Source: CAWJMF01 sp963843945 | GTDB taxonomy: Bacteria > Vulcanimicrobiota > Vulcanimicrobiia > Vulcanimicrobiales > Vulcanimicrobiaceae | Reading direction: 5' to 3' | Assembly (NCBI GenBank): GCA_963843945.1 | Contig: CAWJMF010000006.1 | Coordinates: 496,001-560,000, forward strand | DNA length: 64,000 nt | Shown: positions 8,202 through 17,241 of the stretch, one piece after another | Position numbering within the stretch: position 1 is the stretch's first letter | Layout of the letters: the number at the start of each line of letters is the position of its first letter | The notes under the pieces: generated by a model | What the model saw: only the letters and a program-made list of their open reading frames with translations | What the model was told of the DNA's origin: nothing | Databases searched by the model: none | Made by a program: the position numbers and the translations under genes

Positions 8202-8582
8202 GCTCTGCACGTATGCGGCGACGTCGTCGACTGCGCTCTCGGTGAGCAGCGAAGGGTAGAGTTTCGGCATCGGCGGCTGCGGATTCTTGATCCAGGCGAT
8301 CGTCGCGTCGTAGTTCTTCCGTTCGCGTTCGCCACGCAGGGACGGCCCGACGCCGCCTTCGGTCCCGGTGGCTCCGTGGCAGGTCGCGCAGTTGATCGCG
8401 AAGATGCTCCGGCCTTCGTCGAGGTTTCCCAGTGGAAGCGGCGAGCGCGCGTCCGATACGGACGTCGCGGCGCTCGTTGGCGCTTCGGAGGCTTGCGAGT
8501 TCGATTTGGCGCACGAGGTCGCCAGAAGTGCCGCAATCAGCCAAGGAAAGCTCGCGGCGAACCCGCTGCGCATCGCGCTCAT
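8196..8582 (-). CDS. Monoheme c-type cytochrome lipoprotein
   Basis: About 128 residues. A lipoprotein signal (LIAALLATSC) anchors the protein. One CATCH heme motif is followed by GPSLRGE and a probable axial methionine in NPQPPMPKLYPSL; the C-terminal AVDDVAAYVQSL helix is typical of small class I cytochromes c. ATG at 8582 forms an ATGA overlap with the preceding cytochrome and has GGAGG five bases upstream. As the last gene of the respiratory chain operon it probably shuttles electrons from the PQQ dehydrogenase towards the bcc/aa3 complexes. Confidence 0.88.
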   Translation of the reverse strand: MSAMRSGFAASFPWLIAALLATSCAKSNSQASEAPTSAATSVSDARSPLPLGNLDEGRSIFAINCATCHGATGTEGGVGPSLRGERERKNYDATIAWIKNPQPPMPKLYPSLLTESAVDDVAAYVQSL

Positions 8583-8995
8583 TCGCCTCCGAGCGGCGAC
8601 GCGTCGCGTTCGATCGCCTGAGTCGTTAACGCCTGCGACCCCGCGGGTCTGCGATGCTGCTGGTACAAGAAGGCCATGATGTCGACGTAGTCCTGGGACG
8701 GGAGCGTGCCCGGCTCGCCGTGCGGCATCATCGCCGTCATGTAGCCGTACACATACTTCCCCGTGAGCCATTGTAGCTCGCTGTTCGATCCGGCCAGCGC
8801 CGGTCCGATGTTGCCTGCTAAGTCGCCGCCGTGGCATTCGGCGCAGCTCTCGTAGTAGGCGAGTCGCCCGCGCCAGGCTTGATCCGCGGTGTACGACGGC
8901 TGCGAAGCTACCGGCGCGGCAGCCAGGGGCGCTCTCAGGCTGCCGCACAGCGCGCACGCCGCAATCAGCAGCGAGGCGCGCCATCTCCCGTTCAT
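8579..8995 (-). CDS. Periplasmic monoheme cytochrome c
   Basis: About 138 residues. The start at 8995 gives a standard signal peptide (ASLLIAACALCGSLRAPLAAA); the frame extends further upstream but inside the dehydrogenase gene. The heme motif CAECHG is followed by GNIGPALAG and methionines in MTAMMPHGEPG that can be the axial ligand. It is coupled by TGATG to the PQQ dehydrogenase and by ATGA to the next cytochrome. PQQ alcohol dehydrogenases commonly have a dedicated cytochrome c acceptor encoded beside them, so this is the best candidate for the direct electron acceptor. Confidence 0.88.
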   Translation of the reverse strand: MNGRWRASLLIAACALCGSLRAPLAAAPVASQPSYTADQAWRGRLAYYESCAECHGGDLAGNIGPALAGSNSELQWLTGKYVYGYMTAMMPHGEPGTLPSQDYVDIMAFLYQQHRRPAGSQALTTQAIERDASPLGGE

Positions 8996-10752
8996 CACCG
9001 CGCACCTTCGCTCGGAAGCGCGAAAACGTAGAGCCGGCCGCCGAGCGGAATGCCGCGCAGCAGCGGCGCGATCTTTGGTCCACCGTAGAACGGCGTGACG
9101 CCGCCCCAACCCGACTGTACCGCGACGTACTGCCTTCCATCGACGCGGTAAGTCACCGGCACGCCGATAATTCCCGACCTCGTCCGAAACGTCCAGAGAA
9201 CCTTCCCCGTCCTCGCATCGAAAGCGTAGAACTTTCCGTCGGGCGTCCCGCTGAAGACCAAGCCGCCATCGGTCGAGAGCGTACCGTCATTCCAGGGCAG
9301 CGTCGTCTCGAAACTCCACACGCGGCGACCCGTCGCCACGTCGATGGCTTGCAGCTCGCCCCACTTGTTGCTGCCGGGAATGTGCTCGACTTCGAACGTC
9401 TCGTCGACGTACTGGCCGCCGGCGTGATAGGGCACCGGTTTGGTTCCGCCGAGCTTCATGCACGTTTGGTAGGTCGGAACGTACGCGTAGCCGGTTTGGG
9501 GGTCGAACGAATACGGCCACCAGTTGTCGCCGCCGAAAAAGGCCGGACACGTAAACACCGACTTGCCGATTTGCGGGCGCTTCGAGTCGTCCGTCAGCCC
9601 GACGCGCCGCGCGCGATCGTAGCCGACGACGCTCGTCGCCTTGGTGAACGGCGTCATCGCGATCAACGTTCCGTTCGTGCGATCGACGACGTAGAACCAG
9701 CCGTTGCGCGCCGCCTGGTAGAAGACTTTCCGCAACCTGCCGCCGATCGTGACGTCGGCCAACACGGGCGTGTTGGTCGCGTCGTAGTCCCACGTGTCGT
9801 TAGGCGTCTGCTGAAAAAACCACTTAACCCTGCCGCTCGTGACGTCCATGCCGATCACCGAGTCGCTGTACAGATTCTGTCCTTTCCGCAGCGTGGCGAG
9901 CCAGGGACTCGGATTACCCACGCCCCACAACAGCGTCCTCGTTTCCGCGTCGTAGGTTCCCGTCAGCCACGCGCCGCCGCCGCCGCGTTTATACGTCGAG
10001 CCCGGATACGTCCCGAAGTGGGGTTCGCCCGGGCCCGGGATCGTATAGCGGCGCCAGACCTCGGCTCCGGTCGCTGGATCGAGCGCCACGATGAATCCGC
10101 GGATGCCATATTCGCCGCCGCTCTCGCCCACGACGATCTTTCCGTCGACGGCGAGCGGCGCGAGGGTCATCGCGTAGCCCGCTCCCGGATCGGGATAGAC
10201 GGCGCGGTTCCACTCGACTCTTCCCGTACGCGCGTCGAGCGCCACCACGTGGTTGTCGAGCGTCGCGAGGTACGCGCTCGTGCCGTAGAGGGCTACGCCG
10301 CGGTTCACGACGTCGCAGCAGATCGAGCGCAGTTGCTTCTTGACGACCGGGTAATCGTATTCCCAAAGTTTCCGCCCCGTCACTGCATCGAGGGCATACA
10401 CGTGGTCGAGCGGGGTGGTGACGATCATCGTATGCCCGTTGACGATCGGCGGCGCTTCGAAGCCCTGCGGAATCGTCACGTCGTGCGTGAAGACGACGCG
10501 CAATCGCGCCACGTTCGACGTGTCGATCTGCGCGAGCGGCGAATGGCCTTGGCCCGAGTACGTGCGCAAGTACATCAACCAACCGTCGTCGGCGCCGGCG
10601 TGGAGGAGACGGTCATCCGTCACGGTGGGAAACGACGCATCCGCCGCTGCGCGGCTCCCGGCATGCGGTTCGCCCGCCGGGCCCAGTAGCGCGGCGAACG
10701 TCGCAGCGACGAGGGCGAGCGGAAGCGCGCGGCGCGCGGCGCTGCCGCTCAT
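8995..10752 (-). CDS. PQQ-dependent alcohol dehydrogenase, periplasmic beta-propeller
   Basis: About 585 residues with signal peptide. Eight-bladed quinoprotein propeller with repeated tryptophan-docking blades (AxDAxTGRxxW). The vicinal cysteine pair C145-C146 (ICCDVVNRG) is the PQQ-stacking disulfide. Metal and active-site residues are visible: E214 (GGEYGIRG), N280 (GNPSPW) and D322 in WDYD. D324, two residues after the catalytic Asp, matches the extra Asp of lanthanide-type enzymes (XoxF, PedH), although several other PQQ subfamilies also read WDYD. No heme domain is present, so it needs a separate cytochrome c. ATG 10752 overlaps the diheme cytochrome stop (ATGA); a GTG at 10761 is also in frame. 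Alcohol or aldehyde substrate undetermined. Confidence 0.88.
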   Translation of the reverse strand: MSGSAARRALPLALVAATFAALLGPAGEPHAGSRAAADASFPTVTDDRLLHAGADDGWLMYLRTYSGQGHSPLAQIDTSNVARLRVVFTHDVTIPQGFEAPPIVNGHTMIVTTPLDHVYALDAVTGRKLWEYDYPVVKKQLRSICCDVVNRGVALYGTSAYLATLDNHVVALDARTGRVEWNRAVYPDPGAGYAMTLAPLAVDGKIVVGESGGEYGIRGFIVALDPATGAEVWRRYTIPGPGEPHFGTYPGSTYKRGGGGAWLTGTYDAETRTLLWGVGNPSPWLATLRKGQNLYSDSVIGMDVTSGRVKWFFQQTPNDTWDYDATNTPVLADVTIGGRLRKVFYQAARNGWFYVVDRTNGTLIAMTPFTKATSVVGYDRARRVGLTDDSKRPQIGKSVFTCPAFFGGDNWWPYSFDPQTGYAYVPTYQTCMKLGGTKPVPYHAGGQYVDETFEVEHIPGSNKWGELQAIDVATGRRVWSFETTLPWNDGTLSTDGGLVFSGTPDGKFYAFDARTGKVLWTFRTRSGIIGVPVTYRVDGRQYVAVQSGWGGVTPFYGGPKIAPLLRGIPLGGRLYVFALPSEGAR

Positions 10753-11459
10753 TTTGCCCACACGGAAAGGGCCGCGGCGAAAAGCGCCATGAGGCCCGCA
10801 GCGAGCCAGCCGAGGAGTCCCTCGGGCACCGGGCCGCTGCTCGGGAGCGGCATCTCGAAATTCGCGCGCGCGCGCAGCGCCGAAAGGTACGCCACGACGT
10901 CATCGAGGTCGCGGTCCGGTAACTGCGCTACGCCGAACCTGGGCATCTCGTCGGGTCCGAGGCGAACCGCCTCGGCGACTTGCGTGACCGTCGCGTGCGA
11001 TAAGCTCGGGGCCCATTGGCGGTCGCCGATGGCGGCTCCCTGCGCCTCGACGCCGTGACAATGCGCGCAGTTTTCGCGGAAGAGCTCTTGGCCGCGCGCC
11101 GGATCGCCGCCGTCGAAGACAATCGGAATCGGAAGACCGCCGGGTTGCACCGACGTCACGTACGCGACGATCGCGTCGATCGTCGCTTGCGGCATTTGCG
11201 CGCCGCGATGCCCGACCTCGATCCAGGGAACCGCGGCCGGCATTCGCCCGGTCCCCAGAAAAAAGTCGACGTCAGCGGCGCCGACGCCGCGCAGCGACGG
11301 TGCGTTGGGACCGCCGCGCAGGTCGTTGCCGTGACACGAAGCGCAACGCTCGAGGTACGCCGTGCGACCTACCGTTCCGGGCGCTCGAGGAGCCGGCGGC
11401 GGCGATTGAGCGACGGGTGGAAGTTGCGCGAGCAGAGCCGCGAAGAGGGCCGCGATCAC
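10749..11459 (-). CDS. qcrC: Diheme cytochrome c subunit of a cytochrome bcc complex (QcrC-like)
   Basis: About 236 residues: an N-terminal hydrophobic segment, two cytochrome c domains with CASCH (C39, C42, H43) and CAHCH (C131, C134, H135), and one C-terminal membrane helix (about 208-230). This two-domain, C-anchored form is the actinobacterial QcrC type, which passes electrons directly to the aa3 oxidase and replaces mobile cytochrome c. The GTG start at 11459 overlaps the upstream stop as GTGA. It is encoded with Rieske and cytochrome b genes, though separated from them by the CtaG-like gene. Confidence 0.86.
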   Translation of the reverse strand: MIAALFAALLAQLPPVAQSPPPAPRAPGTVGRTAYLERCASCHGNDLRGGPNAPSLRGVGAADVDFFLGTGRMPAAVPWIEVGHRGAQMPQATIDAIVAYVTSVQPGGLPIPIVFDGGDPARGQELFRENCAHCHGVEAQGAAIGDRQWAPSLSHATVTQVAEAVRLGPDEMPRFGVAQLPDRDLDDVVAYLSALRARANFEMPLPSSGPVPEGLLGWLAAGLMALFAAALSVWAK

Positions 11460-12223
11460 GCCGCACCGTCGGCGATCGTCTCGAAACGCCGCTCGCGCGC
11501 GCCCCAGTCCGCTACCACCCAGAGCAGCGCGATAAGAATCGGCGTTCCTCCCGCGAGCCACATGACGGCGCCGGCGTTCATCTGGTCGACCATCGCGCCC
11601 GGATGGGCCGCGTAGTGCGGGTAGAGCGGGCGGTTCGTCACGTAAAACGCGAAGCCCAGGAACGCCGTCATCGGCAGCGCGAGGAAGAGCGCTAACAGCC
11701 GGATGGGATGTGCGGGTGCGTGCGGAGCCGGCGCGACCGCCAGAATCGGCGTCCAGAACAGCAGTGCCGATCCGAGATACGCGAGGTGCAGCAGTGCGTG
11801 CGCGCTCGCGTTTTCGAGCGCGAGTTCGTAAAGCGGTGAAAAGTGCGTCGCGTACAGCACCGCTGCGAATTGGAGCCAAGCGAAAGCCGGGTGCGTCGCG
11901 ACGCGCACCGGCGTCGACGTCAACACACGCGCGAACTTCGCCGCTGCCTGCGGCGGAAGCGCAGCCAGCGCAAGGCGGAGCGGCGCGCCGAGCACGAGCA
12001 GCGGCGCGACCACACTCGTCAACGCAAGATGCTGGATCATGTGCCAAGAGAACGAGACGTCGGCCCGGACGTCGAGCGGACCGCCCAAGGCGAGGGCAAG
12101 CAGGGCGAGCCCTGCAAAAAAACTCACGGCCGCAGGCCGCGGAAAGCGCCGTCCGCTTCGCACCACGCGCCGCAGGCCGTAGGCGTAGAGCGCGGCACTC
12201 GCCGCGAGCAGTCCGAACGTCAT
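11456..12223 (-). CDS. ctaG: Cytochrome c oxidase assembly factor, CtaG (caa3) type
   Basis: 255-residue membrane protein with about seven helices. SWHMIQHLALTSVVAPLLVLGAP and the histidines in LHLAYLGSALLFWTPIL match the CtaG_caa3 family, which is required for copper insertion into or assembly of the oxidase in Bacilli and Actinobacteria. It is coupled on both sides by overlaps (ATGA with cytochrome b, GTGA with QcrC), placing oxidase assembly inside the bcc operon. It is not related to the proteobacterial Cox11 that shares the ctaG name. Confidence 0.85.
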   Translation of the reverse strand: MTFGLLAASAALYAYGLRRVVRSGRRFPRPAAVSFFAGLALLALALGGPLDVRADVSFSWHMIQHLALTSVVAPLLVLGAPLRLALAALPPQAAAKFARVLTSTPVRVATHPAFAWLQFAAVLYATHFSPLYELALENASAHALLHLAYLGSALLFWTPILAVAPAPHAPAHPIRLLALFLALPMTAFLGFAFYVTNRPLYPHYAAHPGAMVDQMNAGAVMWLAGGTPILIALLWVVADWGARERRFETIADGAA

Positions 12224-13539
12224 GCGGGCTGCGGCTCCTCTTCATCGAAGCCGCCGTCCGCGTTCCGGCGCAGCTCGACCACGCGCTCCACGGCGAGACC
12301 GCGTTCGGCCGAGCGCGCCGCGAACTCGTGCGCGAGCACGCCGGCCAGTGCTCCCGCGGCGGGCGGCCCGACAAGCAGGGCGATTCGATAAAACGTTACC
12401 ATCGACTGCACCGGAACGTGCAGAGCGAGCGCTTGTTGATCGTCGCTCGCCGCTAGCGTGAGGACGAAGCCCGCGGCGAGCAGTGCCGTGCCGGCAGCCG
12501 TTCGCCACGGCGCGAGCGCCGGCGGCGTCAGCACGTCGTGCGCGGTCACGTCGCGCGCGAAACGCGCGTCGATCCACGGCCAGCAGATTACGAGCGCGAA
12601 CGCCAGCCCCGGGAGCACGACGCCCGGCCAGAAGATCGCCGGGATCGGATGTCCGCCCAGGGATAACTCGACTGCCGGGCCGAGGCGTAGTGCGCCGTCC
12701 AGGAATCCCGCGTACCAATCCGGGACCGCCGGGTTGGGAACCATCCACTCGGCGTAGGGTCCATACGTTTCGATCGGATTGATCTCGACGCTGGCAGCGA
12801 GCGCCAGCACGACCGCGACCGTCAACGCGAACGCTGCCAGCGTGCGCAACGCGTAATCCGGCCAGAAGCGCCTTCCGACAACGTGGCGCGCGTCGCGCAC
12901 GAATTGCGTGTGCTTTTGATAGACGACCATACCGAGATGCAACCCCAGCAACCCGCCTATCGTCACCGGCAAAAAGTACGCGTGAAACGTGTAGAGGTGC
13001 GGCAACAGCAGCGGGCCCGGATACGCGCCGCCGTTGAAAACGGCGGAGAACCAGCTCCCGGCGAAAGGCACCGAGAGCATCACCGAATTGGCGATGCGCA
13101 GCCCGGTGCCGGACAGCGCGTCGTTCGGTAGTGAATATCCCGTGAAGCCGGCGAGCGAGGCCAGGACCAGCATCAGCACGCCGACGACCCAGTTCGGCTC
13201 GCGCGGTTTGCGAAAAGCCGCGGTGAAAAAGATGCGTGCCATGTGGATCAAGATGGCGGCAACGAAGGTGACCGCGCTCCAATGATGGACTTGGCGCACG
13301 AGGTAACCGATGGGCGCGCCGCGCGAGAGTGCGAGGACCGACGGGAACGCGCCGCGTGCCGAGGCATCGTAAGCGAAGGTCAGCCAGATTCCCGTCACCA
13401 CCAGTATGACGAAGGTGTAGAGCGCGAACTCGCCCAGGTAGAACGACCAGTGGTCGGGGTAGACCTTTACCGCAAAGTAGCGCAGCCACGCGTTCGTCCC
13501 AAGGCGTTCGTCGAAGAAGCGGGCGAGCCGCGCGCTCAC
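12220..13539 (-). CDS. qcrB: Cytochrome b subunit of the cytochrome bc complex
   Basis: About 439 residues with eight or nine membrane helices. Heme ligands are readable: H85/H86 with H99 in helix B (HHWSAVTFVAAILIH) and H186 with H201 in helix D (HAYFLPVTIGGLLGLH). The quinol-oxidation loop reads PAVPDWY, a PDWY variant of the PEWY motif. The length covers both the b6-like and subunit-IV-like parts. GTG 13539 overlaps the Rieske stop (GTGA); the frame is open far upstream, but that is antisense-like sequence over the Rieske gene. Q-cycle quinol:cytochrome c oxidoreductase core. Confidence 0.92.
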   Translation of the reverse strand: MSARLARFFDERLGTNAWLRYFAVKVYPDHWSFYLGEFALYTFVILVVTGIWLTFAYDASARGAFPSVLALSRGAPIGYLVRQVHHWSAVTFVAAILIHMARIFFTAAFRKPREPNWVVGVLMLVLASLAGFTGYSLPNDALSGTGLRIANSVMLSVPFAGSWFSAVFNGGAYPGPLLLPHLYTFHAYFLPVTIGGLLGLHLGMVVYQKHTQFVRDARHVVGRRFWPDYALRTLAAFALTVAVVLALAASVEINPIETYGPYAEWMVPNPAVPDWYAGFLDGALRLGPAVELSLGGHPIPAIFWPGVVLPGLAFALVICWPWIDARFARDVTAHDVLTPPALAPWRTAAGTALLAAGFVLTLAASDDQQALALHVPVQSMVTFYRIALLVGPPAAGALAGVLAHEFAARSAERGLAVERVVELRRNADGGFDEEEPQPA

Positions 13540-14324
13540 GTCGGACGCCACCACGAGTCGGGACCGACCGGTTCGGTGTAGTCGCCACGCGCGACGAGGA
13601 AGCCCCGTTCGTCGACGTCGAGCGCGAGCTGCGGCAGCGCGCGCGTCGCCGGTCCGGAAACCGGCCGCGCCGCGTCGAGCACGTCGAACACCGATTGATG
13701 ACAAGGACAATAGAGCTGGTACGACGCGTGCCGGTAGATCGCGACCGGACAACCGGCGTGCGTACAGATCTTCGAGTAGGCCACGTTGCCGCGCGGCGAC
13801 CAGCCGGCACGTCCCGGCAAAACGCGCAGATCGTCGTCCTGGAGTCGCAGCAGCAACGTAGCCGAATCGGGCGCGGCGACGTGGCCCTCCGGAAACACCG
13901 TCGCGACCGAGCCGATTTCGAGATCGTTCGCGCGCAGCGGCACGCCGTCGGGCGTGACCAGGCGCGCGCCGGGAAACCAGCCCGTCCCGGCGCGCACCGG
14001 GCGACGCGCGAGCGCGGCAAACGGGACGAGTCCGACGATCGCGAAGGCGCTCGCCGCAAACAGCCAGAGGCGCCCCAGCGCACCGCTTCGCGTGTCTCCC
14101 GGCGGAAGTGCCGCGACGCCGCTCGGACCGCGCGGCTCGCGCGCTTCCTTCAGGTCGTCGGGAGCGTGGAGCGCTTTCGCGGCGGCCGCCGCGGCCCATG
14201 CCAGGGCAAAAGCGGAAAGCGCCGCCAACCACCCCGCGACCGTCGGCGAGGCGTGCAGCGCTGCCGCCAGCGCCGCTCCGGCCGCGGCGACCAGTGCGAC
14301 CCCGCCCGCCGCGCCGACTCTCAC
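13536..14324 (-). CDS. qcrA: Rieske iron-sulfur subunit of the bc complex
   Basis: About 262 residues. Three hydrophobic N-terminal segments precede the soluble Rieske domain, as in actinobacterial QcrA. The 2Fe-2S ligands are in CTHAGC and CPCH, and the two flanking cysteines can form the usual disulfide. GTG 14324 overlaps the subunit III stop (AAGTGAG); an ATG 36 bases upstream is possible but would lie wholly inside subunit III. Receives electrons from quinol at the Qo site of the adjacent cytochrome b and passes them to the diheme cytochrome. Confidence 0.92.
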   Translation of the reverse strand: MRVGAAGGVALVAAAGAALAAALHASPTVAGWLAALSAFALAWAAAAAAKALHAPDDLKEAREPRGPSGVAALPPGDTRSGALGRLWLFAASAFAIVGLVPFAALARRPVRAGTGWFPGARLVTPDGVPLRANDLEIGSVATVFPEGHVAAPDSATLLLRLQDDDLRVLPGRAGWSPRGNVAYSKICTHAGCPVAIYRHASYQLYCPCHQSVFDVLDAARPVSGPATRALPQLALDVDERGFLVARGDYTEPVGPDSWWRPT

Positions 14325-14878
14325 TTGATGAGGTAGATCGTCGCCCAAAGCGCGATCCAAACGACGAAGACGAAATGCCAGTAGTAGGCGATGCCTTCAA
14401 CGGCCGCCTGCTCGTCGGCCTCGAAGGCCGGCTTTCGCAAGAATATTGCGAGCGCGGTCAACAGCACGGCGCCGGCTAAAACGTGCGCCAAATGCGTACC
14501 GGTCAACACGTAAAACATCGTCCCGTAGGCGTTGGTGCTGACCAGGAAGTTCGCTTCGTGCCAATCGCGCAAGGCCACATAACTGAAGCTCAGCGCGCAG
14601 AAAATCGTCAGGACGAGCATCGCGCGAGCGACGGCGCGGCGCCTCTTCGAGGCCATCCATTGCGCCACGCCCATCGTGACGCTACCGAGTCCGAGCAGGA
14701 ACGTGCCGAACGTTGCGCCCGCGACGTCGACTTCGGTTCCCGGCGGCGGCCACGCGGCGTTTTGACCGCGCAAGTCATACCAGGCGGCAAGCAGGCCGGC
14801 GAAGAGCATCGACTCGGACGCCAAGAACACGACGACGCCGAAAACCAACGGGTGGGCGCGTACTGCCAAGGACCGCAT
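14321..14878 (-). CDS. ctaE: Cytochrome c oxidase subunit III
   Basis: About 185 residues, five helices. ASESMLFAGLLAAWYD, TGTHLAHVLAGAVLL and AYYWHFVFVVWIALWATIYL are strong subunit III signatures. The ATG at 14878 is preferred over 14935 because the upstream residues do not resemble the family and would enter the promoter region. First gene of the eight-gene minus-strand chain, divergent from subunits II, I and IV. The arrangement oxidase III followed by bc-complex genes is familiar from actinobacterial bcc-aa3 supercomplexes. Confidence 0.9.
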   Translation of the reverse strand: MRSLAVRAHPLVFGVVVFLASESMLFAGLLAAWYDLRGQNAAWPPPGTEVDVAGATFGTFLLGLGSVTMGVAQWMASKRRRAVARAMLVLTIFCALSFSYVALRDWHEANFLVSTNAYGTMFYVLTGTHLAHVLAGAVLLTALAIFLRKPAFEADEQAAVEGIAYYWHFVFVVWIALWATIYLIK

Positions 14879-14929
14879 GGCTGCACCGTACCCATTGTGA
14901 AAACGTGCAAACAAGGGTAACGGGCAGGC

Positions 14930-15610
14930 ATGCACGCTCAGACGTGGCCGGCGACGGCCACGACACAGGCCTCGGTGCTGGCGTCCGATTGGCTCGTCTT
15001 TGCGTTCTCCGGGCTCGCAGTCGCGCTGCTCGTTTGGAGTCTCATTCTCTTCTGCGTCGCGCGCTGGCGGGCGCGCGGGCCGGACCGGACGGCCCCGCAG
15101 TTCCGCAACAACTATCCGCTCGAAATCGCCTGGACGGTCGTGCCGCTACTCATCGTGTGCGGCCTCTTCTTCTACACGTACCGGGCGGAAGCGCGGGTCG
15201 ACTCGCTCGTTACCGATCCCGCCGTCACCATCCACGTCACCGCGTACCGCTGGGGCTGGACCTTTGCCTACGACGGCGGCCCGACCATCGGCGGCGCCGG
15301 CGGCGCGCCCGCTCTCGGAAGTCCGTCCGAACCGGGTCCCCAAATGGTCTTGCCGCTGGACCAAGTCACCCGCATCGAGATCGCTTCACGCGACGTCGAT
15401 CACTCCTTTTGGGTACCGGATTTTCTGTTCAAACGCGACGCGATTCCGGGCCAAGTCACCGCGTTCGATTTGCGGCCCGATAAGCTGGGGACATACGCCG
15501 GCCATTGCGCCGAGTTCTGCGGGCTCAATCACGCACTGATGAATTTTTCCGTGCGCGTCGTCAGCGCCGCCGATTTCCGACGTTGGCGTAAGGACACGCC
15601 CGGCCGATGA
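14930..15610 (+). CDS. ctaC: Cytochrome c oxidase subunit II (CuA)
   Basis: 226 residues with two N-terminal helices (SGLAVALLVWSLILFCVA; IAWTVVPLLIVCGLFFY) and a periplasmic cupredoxin domain. The CuA site is complete: His in VDHSFWVPDF and the Cys-Glu-Cys-His-Met set in CAEFCGLNHALM. TAYRWGWTFAYD is the conserved aromatic electron entry patch. No fused cytochrome c domain, so it must accept electrons from QcrC or the small cytochromes. Its 51-base gap to ctaE must hold both divergent promoters. Confidence 0.94.
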   Translation: MHAQTWPATATTQASVLASDWLVFAFSGLAVALLVWSLILFCVARWRARGPDRTAPQFRNNYPLEIAWTVVPLLIVCGLFFYTYRAEARVDSLVTDPAVTIHVTAYRWGWTFAYDGGPTIGGAGGAPALGSPSEPGPQMVLPLDQVTRIEIASRDVDHSFWVPDFLFKRDAIPGQVTAFDLRPDKLGTYAGHCAEFCGLNHALMNFSVRVVSAADFRRWRKDTPGR

Positions 15611-17241
15611 GCGCGATCGCCCGGCAGGGTGCGCCCGGCGCAGTTCGCGACGACCTGCTCGGCTGGATAACGGCGACCGATCACAAGCGGATCGGCGTCT
15701 TGTATCTCTGCACGAGTCTGCTCTATTTCGCCGTCGCGGGGGCACTCGGGCTGGCGATTCGCGCGCAGTTGGCGCGACCCAACAACGACCTGATCTCGCC
15801 CCACGCTTACGCGCAACTTTTCACGCTGCACGGAACCGCAATGATCTTTTTGTTCGCAGCGCCGTTCGCGTTCGGACTCGGAAATTTCCTCATCCCGCTA
15901 CAAATCGGCGCGGCCGATATGGCGTTTCCGCGTCTCAACGCGACCTCGTACTGGATGTTCTTGTTCGGAGGGCTAGTCGTCTTCGCGGGAGCGGCCACCA
16001 ACGAGGGGGCTGCGGCCGCCGGGTGGACGAGCTACGCGCCCTTGTCGGAGATCCAAATCAGCACGGGGCTCGGACAGGATCTCTGGATCGTCGGAATATT
16101 CCTCGTTTCGGTCGCGACGATTCTGACGTCGATCAACTTCATCACGACGGTTTTCATCTACCGCGCGCCCGGCATGACGATGTGGCGCATTCCCATCTTC
16201 ACTTGGGAGATGGTGGCGACCTCATTGTTGGTATTCATGGCTTTCCCGGCGTTGGCGGCCGATCTCTTGCTGCTGTTCGTCGATCGGCGACTCGGCGGCC
16301 ACGCCTTCGATCCGAACTTCGGCGGAAACGCCATCCTCTGGCAGCATCTCTTCTGGTTCTTCGGGCACCCCGAAGTGTACGTGCTGATTCTACCCTACTT
16401 CGGCGTGATCAGCGAAATAATACCCGTCTTCTCGCGCAAGCCGATCTTCGGCTACACCGGGCTCGTACTGGCGGCCTTCGCGATCGCGGGTCTCTCGATG
16501 GGCGTCTGGGCGCACCACATGTTCACGACGGGCGCAGTCAACAATCCGTTCTTCAGCTTCGTCTCGTTCTTGATCGCCGTCCCAACGGGCGTAAAGTTCT
16601 TCAATTGGATCGCGACGATGTGGCGCGGGTCGATCTCCTTCGAAACCCCGATGCTCTTCGCGCTCGGTTTTCTGATGAACTTTCTGCTCGGCGGAGTGAC
16701 CGGTGTAATGGTTGCCTCGCCGCCGATCGACTACCAGGCGCAAGACTCCTATTTCGTGGTCGCTCACCTCCACTACGTGCTGGGCGGCGGCACGCTGTTC
16801 GCGATCTTTGCGGCCCTCTTTTTCTGGTGGCCGAAACTCTTTGGCATAAAGCTCGATGAGACGCTAGGTCGATGGTGCTTCTGGCTGCTCTTCGCCGGAT
16901 TCAACCTGACTTTTTTTCCGATGCACCTCATGGGCATCGACGGCATGCCGCGACGCGTCTTCACGTATGCGAACGCCGGACAGTTGCCCGAGCTCAACGC
17001 GATCGCGAGCGCCGGATCGCTCGTGATGCTCGCCGGCGTGGCCGCGTTCGCCTGGAACGTGCTCGTCTCGGGGCTCAGACGCGAACCCGCCGGGGACGAC
17101 CCGTGGCAAGCGAATTCGCTCGAGTGGGCCACCAGTTCTCCGCCGCCCGAACACAACTTTACGAAGCTGCCGCCGATACGCAGCGAGCGGCCCGTCTGGG
17201 ACGCGCGCCGGGCGGCCGCGGAGAGCGGGGCAGCGCGGTGA
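15607..17241 (+). CDS. ctaD: Cytochrome c oxidase subunit I
   Basis: 544 residues, twelve helices. Heme a and a3/CuB ligands are present: HGTAMIF, WFFGHPEVYVLILP (His-Tyr crosslink with the Glu of the D channel), AHHMF and HLHYVLGGGTLF. The GHPEVY glutamate places it in the A-type heme-copper oxidases. ATG overlaps the subunit II stop by four bases; the stop overlaps the next gene as GTGA. Catalyses O2 reduction with proton pumping. Confidence 0.96.
   Translation: MSAIARQGAPGAVRDDLLGWITATDHKRIGVLYLCTSLLYFAVAGALGLAIRAQLARPNNDLISPHAYAQLFTLHGTAMIFLFAAPFAFGLGNFLIPLQIGAADMAFPRLNATSYWMFLFGGLVVFAGAATNEGAAAAGWTSYAPLSEIQISTGLGQDLWIVGIFLVSVATILTSINFITTVFIYRAPGMTMWRIPIFTWEMVATSLLVFMAFPALAADLLLLFVDRRLGGHAFDPNFGGNAILWQHLFWFFGHPEVYVLILPYFGVISEIIPVFSRKPIFGYTGLVLAAFAIAGLSMGVWAHHMFTTGAVNNPFFSFVSFLIAVPTGVKFFNWIATMWRGSISFETPMLFALGFLMNFLLGGVTGVMVASPPIDYQAQDSYFVVAHLHYVLGGGTLFAIFAALFFWWPKLFGIKLDETLGRWCFWLLFAGFNLTFFPMHLMGIDGMPRRVFTYANAGQLPELNAIASAGSLVMLAGVAAFAWNVLVSGLRREPAGDDPWQANSLEWATSSPPPEHNFTKLPPIRSERPVWDARRAAAESGAAR

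Noticed and set aside
13540..14400. Upstream extension of cytochrome b to 726 residues
   Set aside because: The extra part is antisense-like low-complexity sequence over the Rieske gene; the GTGA overlap start is consistent with the operon.
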